From Magicicada septendecula (lineage: Eukaryota > Arthropoda > Insecta > Hemiptera > Cicadidae): a stretch of 64,000 nucleotides of DNA. Positions 59,592 to 64,000 of this stretch are shown here, piece after piece. The notes beneath the pieces were generated by a model. The model searched no databases. It was not told the origin of the DNA and was given only the letters and a program-made list of their open reading frames with translations. Position 1 is the stretch's first letter, and every line of letters begins with the position of its first letter. Both the position numbers and the translations under genes were made by a program. The stretch spans positions 1,316,665,046 to 1,316,729,045 of the forward strand of contig CM068367.1 of the NCBI GenBank assembly GCA_034769895.1, given 5' to 3'.

Positions 59592-60913
59592 CGAGGGGTA
59601 TCCAAAAAATAAGTTTCCCTAATTTTTATATCCAAGTATGAGCGAGTCAGGCAGTTCCCGCGCACAGGGAATTTTAGTTTGGGTGTAGTGGCAGTGCTTA
59701 CAACCAGTCTGGTGGCAGTGAACTGCTCAAGCGTCAGTAGCGAGACGAGCACCGTGGAGACTCCACTTCATTTTGCCGCCAGTTGTGAAATACGTAGTGT
59801 TATTCGTTTTTTTGACTGCAAAAAATGAATCGGCCATGGAAATTCATCGTCAGTTATGAAGTGTTTATGGTGAAGATGTCATGTTTGTACAAATGGTTCA
59901 TCGTTGGCGAACAATGTTTACTGAAGGCAGAGAAAATGTTCACGATGATGAGCGCCAAGTCGACGCCGTTGCTGCTGTGCATGACGTTATTGACTCCGAC
60001 AAGCGGCTCGTGCTGGACGAAATCATGACTCTACTGCCACCAAATATTGAAATTAGCCGATCCTCTCTTCACAACATATTGGTTGAAGACCTTCAACTTT
60101 CAAAAGTGTGTGCAAGATGGGTGCCACGCTTATGTCTGACGCCCATAAGCAGCGTCACTTCACAGCTGCACAATCTTTCTTGCAGTTGTTTAAAGATGAG
60201 GGTGAAGCCCTGTTTACAAGAACAGTCACTGGTGATGAAACATGGATTCACCATTCAACCGCCGAAAGCAAGCACCAGAGTATGGTGTGGCAAAAAAAAA
60301 AAGGAGAGAAAGCTCCCCCCAAAAGGCAAAGTGATTGGGTCGGCAGGAAAGGTGATGGCCACAGTTTTTTGGGACTGCTGTGGAGTATTGCTGATTGATT
60401 ATCTGCCACGTGGAACGACAATAAATGCAGCGCAGTACTGTGATGTGCTGACCAAACTTCGTCGCGCTATTCAGAACAAATGCCGGGGGCTTTTGTCGCG
60501 CAAAGTTTTGCTCCTTCATGGCAACACCCGACCACATGGTGCTCGTGCAACAGCGAGCTTCTCGCCAACTTCCGATGGAAGATTTTCGAGCATCCTCCTT
60601 ACTCTCCAGACCTTGCTCCAAGTGACTTCCATCTGTTTCCAGAGCTCAAAAATCATGTAGGTGGTCGACGCTTCGTCAATGACGATGAAGTGATAAAGGA
60701 GGTGGATAACTGGTTTCAGAATTTGGCGGTAGATTGGTATGAAGCTGGAATAAAGAAACTGTTACCTAGGTACCAGAAATGCTTGTAAAGGGATGGAAAT
60801 TATATAGAAAAATAAGTACTTGTGTACACAGGTAAATAAATATTTTTTGCACTTTTAAATTATTTTTTGTATTTTTCCTTGATAAGGGAAACTTACTTTT
60901 TGGATACCTCTCG
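59592..60913 (+). mobile_element. mariner transposon, 1322 bp
   Basis: Inverted ends CGAGGGGTATCCAAAAAATA (59592) and the complement of CGAGAGGTATCCAAAAAGTA (ending 60913), flanked by TA (59590-59591 and 60914-60915). The length of 1.3 kb is exactly that of a full mariner. The transposase gene lies at 59836-60788 but is broken. The element sits inside the deleted Tigger at 59521-61827. Confidence 0.95.
59836..60788 (+). pseudogene. mariner transposase (D,D34D family), dead
   Basis: Starts at ATG 59836 (MEIHRQL), then an in-frame TGA at 59857. N-terminal helix-turn-helix region with FTEGRENVHDDER and SSLHNILVEDLQLSKVCARWVPR. Catalytic motif 1 is TGDETWIHHS (D present). Motif 2, normally HDNARPH, reads HGNTRPH, so the second aspartate is glycine. 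Motif 3 is PPYSPDLAPSDFHLFPELK. Frame changes lie near 60120, at the A-run near 60295, and near 60560. Each motif is recognisable at the correct spacing for about 345 residues. The lost aspartate means catalysis was lost, apart from the frameshifts. Confidence 0.95.
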
Positions 60914-61089
60914 TATTAACAAGAGTAACATATATGCTCTAATTATAGCCAGGGTAAACCAGAATCGCGCTGATTGTGGCCGGGGTTCTAATAGTAGCCA
61001 GGAGAATGGATGGATTGCGAAAGGTATTGGTTCCGAGAATGGGTATTTCGTACTTGTGTATGTGACACAATGTGTTGTGTTCTGTTGTC

Positions 61090-61456
61090 CTTTTTACAAA
61101 TTTAGCATTTTGTGAAAACGATGTGCAGGTTGAACAATTTTGGAAGGCATACACTATAAAGGATGCAATATATACTGCAGCTGATGCCTGGCAAAGTATT
61201 CTGGAAAACACTCTAAAATCTGCCTGGAATAAGTTACGGCCATTTGAATTACAGCCAGCGTCTACAGAAGCAGAAGGTCTTGACCCCACATTGGAATTTG
61301 TTAGATACCTGTCGATCCCTACCAGCATTTAATAGTTTGAATGAAGACGACGTCAAACATTGGTATGAAACACACTTAACAGATGTAGGCTACGAAATGT
61401 TTAGTGATAATGAACAAGATGACCAGCCAATAAAACCTGCAATCTCTCATAAGTAG
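61090..61456 (+). pseudogene. Tigger/jerky transposase C-terminal fragment
   Basis: Reads VEQFWKAYTIKDAIYTAADAW, then LKSAWNKLRPFE, and in a second frame SLNEDDVKHWYETHL. These are typical of the region after the DDE core in jerky/Tigger transposases (FWK.Y.I.DAI...AW.......WNKL.P). A frame change lies near 61310. The stop is at 61454-61456. The catalytic core is absent. The copy belongs to the 59521-61827 element. Confidence 0.8.
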
Positions 61457-61829
61457 GCCATTCATTCACTGACTACAGCAATCAAATGCAAAATGCAGGA
61501 TAAAATGAAGCACAACTGCTTAAAATAATTTCACTGCGCCCAATACATAATTTGGCTCTTGAAAAGTATGGTCGACAGAAAAAAAGAAGAAAATTAAGAT
61601 TTTTTTTCACAGCCATTAAAGAAATTTGTATTTGCAATTACAGTGCTTAACTTGTTTCAGTTTGAAAATTTCCAGCAATAAACATTTTCAAGCATAACAT
61701 TTTTACTGTACATTGCTAGTGTTGTAATAAAACATTTTATATTGTTTTTAATGGGCATATTTTTTACTCACTCATTAATTTGCCTCCCCTTCAGCCCCAT
61801 AGGTGATGAATTAGTGAGGTTCTACTGTA

Positions 61830-62700
61830 TTACATAATGAGTAAAACCACTACTGTCATATCAACTAATGGACGTACACCAACTTGCTTAACCACTATAC
61901 ATTGCTTCCTTCCTATAATGTAACCACAAACAAAAGAACCTTCGACAAAAGGTAAGCATATCATCCCCTCCATCCGTCAACCAATCTTTCCCCAACCATC
62001 TGACTGACTGACGGACAGCTTTCTCATCTTTTGTTTCACTGCAGACATGCTGTGGCATAATTATTGTAATACTGTCAATTAACTCTCTTATTCATAAGTA
62101 GTATATTACGATTATTGATAAATCACAGACATGTCATGATCAACAAAATCAAAGTAAGTTGTTAACTTAAAAATCACCGTAAGAACCATCAAAATATTAT
62201 AATACAAAAATTTGAATAAATTAATAACCAAATAAATGATAAACAGTACAAATGACTGCAGATGTGCACTGTTTTTATAGGGAACAAGCATCCCTCAACT
62301 CTACCCCTTCATGCGCACAACATGCATTCCAGCAATGGTTCTTTTGTTTGTGTGCTCCTTATACACATCTTGTGATATGTCACTGTACACAGTATACATA
62401 TTTGTAATCATACCAACCAGTCCACATACCATGTAATCATCCATGTACAAAGCTGCGCCTCCCCCAACTGATGCATGCTTTCAATTAGGTTCTGCAAGAA
62501 GCATAAAGTCAATTTAAATCAATCACTTTTTTCCGTGACTACATAATACTTGAATTATATTTAACGAAGTTGTCACTCAATGACAATATTTGTCTTCTGC
62601 TTATTAAAAATGTATCACACTTATCAATTTAAAGTTCACAACTTTGATTTAATCTAATAAGGAGAATTTACAATATTTTTGTTAATTTTATATTCATGTT
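61830..62700. other. Non-coding DNA
   Basis: No feature recognised up to the Penelope-like piece. Confidence 0.5.
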
Positions 62701-63175
62701 TACCGGTGTCCAAGTCAATTATTTATATATTGACTGAATAAAGTATTTACCTTATTTTGATTGTCCGTCTGGTGGCTTTATTTCTATCTTCGTTACTACT
62801 ACGCGTTTCGGGACATATGTCCCATCCTCAGCTATTTGTCACTCAGCAGAGGTCGTCATTTAATTAAAATATCAAAACATAAAAACTTATAACATAATTT
62901 ACACATATTCAACACTAAAATGTTTAAACTTTGGAGCACGCACAAAGCTGAGATGCGCATCGCGGACTACAATGGTCGACTGCTGAGCCTATGTTATTGC
63001 TCGCCGCGCACTGTGGACTTTGTCTGTATTCGTATAGCCGTATCGTATAGCGAATTTGACTGAAACTGTAACTGTTCATTTAGGAGGATTTCTTTTATGT
63101 TTGTGTCCTTAAATGCCTTATATATTTCAAACTCCTCAACAGCACTCATGTATCTCCCTTTCTTGCATATGTGTA
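62700..63175 (-). mobile_element. Penelope-like element, 3' end (minus strand)
   Basis: The minus strand reads a C-terminal tail resembling Penelope-like proteins (GRYMSAVEEFEIYKAFK, then LLNEQLQFQSNSLYD), from about 63168 to a stop near 62994, followed by a 3' untranslated region. That region contains CTGAGGA, a perfect 7-bp stem GGGACAT/ATGTCCC, and GAAACGCGTA (62831 down to 62800), the typical terminal-repeat motif of Penelope-like elements. The left boundary is not exact. It lies head-to-head with the plus-strand piece that starts about 63180. Confidence 0.78.
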
Positions 63176-63179
63176 GGGG

Positions 63180-64000
63180 TTGAAAATTACTTGCAAAGTC
63201 CGTATAACTATGATTATACTAGCTATGGGGTCACCCTTATCTAGCCTGCTGGTGGATATATACCTAAATCACTATGAGAACACATATCTGCTCAGTAACA
63301 AAAATAAGTTCTCCAACAGGTTAGTGTCGTATACGCGCTACGTTGATGACACTTTTATAATTTTTAACGGTACATTGTGGCAGATAGATAACATGAAAAA
63401 AATACATGAATAGCGTTAATAAGAACATACAGTTCACCCTTGAAACGGAGAAAAACAACAAACTTAACTTTCTCGACTTGACAGTCACAAGACTAAATAG
63501 CAACTTCCGATACCAGATATACCGGAAGCCAACTACCACAGATATCATAATAAACGCTGGGTCGCATCACCCTTTCCCCCAAAAATGGCGGCATATAACA
63601 GTTTCGTGCATAGACTACTGTCCATACCAATGGAAAAGGAAGACTTTCACGAAGAACTTAACACAATTAAATACATAGCTAGGGTCAACGGTTTCAGTAG
63701 CTCAATTGTACACAATCTAATTAGAAAACATTGAAAGAAGGAAAGTAACAAAGAAATACGTGAGGGTAGTAAAAATGAGACTAGGTACATAACATCGTAC
63801 TATGGTAACACCCTACCAAAAATTTTATACAGCGCGTTTAGAGACGTAAACATTAGGATGGGGTTTCGGACGAGTAACAACGTTGGTAAGATACTTCGAC
63901 AAAACCCCCCAAAAGCAGTTGAAGACAGGACAGGTGTTTATAAGGTTGTGTGCAGCGACTGTTGTTGTTTCTACATTGGACAAACGGGTAGAGCGTTTAA
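63180..64000 (+). mobile_element. Penelope-like element, RT to GIY-YIG (plus strand, runs off the window)
   Basis: Contains AMGSPLSSLLVDIYLNHYE and YTRYVDDTFIIFNG (RT palm motifs), then KLNFLDLTVTR, YQIYRKPTTTDIIINAGSHHP, and near the window end RTGVYKVVCSDCCCFYIGQTGR (63928-63994), the GIY-YIG endonuclease start. The combination of this reverse transcriptase type with a C-terminal GIY-YIG domain defines Penelope-like elements. The 5' part is missing (truncated in the palm) and the frame changes about twice, so this copy is dead. The end of the endonuclease lies outside the window. Confidence 0.9.

Larger units (their letters stand above)
59521..61827 (+). mobile_element. Tigger-like element, internally deleted, carrying a mariner insertion
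   Basis: The left end CAGGGGAACCTCACTAATTC (59521) and the right end (complement of CAGTAGAACCTCACTAATTC, ending 61827) are inverted repeats with TA on both sides. Removing the mariner (59592-60913) leaves about 0.98 kb, of which the right half contains the C-terminal part of a jerky/Tigger-type transposase. The N-terminal and catalytic parts are missing, so the copy was deleted internally and then received the mariner close to its left end. Confidence 0.87.

Noticed and set aside
1-64000. Host protein-coding genes
   Set aside because: No open stretch outside the transposons has recognisable domains, splice-site-bounded exons or codon bias strong enough to support a gene; short exons could still be missed by eye.

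Overview
This 64-kb window reads as intergenic, AT-rich animal DNA that is dominated by transposable elements. A Jockey-type LINE, ZMYM1-like hAT, pogo/Tigger, mariner, Harbinger-like and Penelope-like elements plus several Ty3/gypsy-type LTR elements together suggest an arthropod, most likely an insect with a large genome. I found no convincing host protein gene, rRNA, tRNA or CRISPR array. All calls were made by reading the sequence; no database search was possible.

Layout. 1-8.34 kb: low-coding DNA with small inverted repeats, a duplicated 190-bp segment and a 700-bp hAT-type MITE. 8.34-44.01 kb: one nested structure. A hAT transposon (minus strand, 8351-44001, 8-bp target duplication ATAGTCTC) with a net length of about 2.8 kb has been stretched to 35.65 kb by insertions: a 5'-truncated Jockey LINE (8411-9919), a 30.1-kb LTR element A (10506-40654, LTRs about 3.25 kb, target duplication GTTT) and a 1.2-kb TRIM-like element D (40753-41947, target duplication CTCA). 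Element A itself contains a permuted, about 1.3-unit copy of another gypsy element B (13841-23991) and a pol-less, LARD-like LTR element C (29556-37278).

44.01-64 kb: a small inverted-repeat MITE, an almost full-length pogo/Tigger element (44800-46987), a 79-bp x4 tandem repeat, a Harbinger-like MITE with a MADF remnant (52500-53160), a Tigger-like non-autonomous element (56373-57829), a deleted Tigger with a mariner inserted in it (59521-61827; mariner 59592-60913), and two Penelope-like pieces in inverted head-to-head arrangement that run off the right edge.

The most unusual points are these. The divergence order of the nested LTR pairs is opposite to the nesting order: the outer element A has the most similar LTRs, which hints that the whole 30-kb composite may have moved as a unit. 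Element C carries only a gag-like coding region. Hammerhead-ribozyme-like motifs (CTGANGA, stem, GAAA) recur at three places, one of them a Penelope-like 3' end. A degenerate 100-bp array follows the pol gene of element A.
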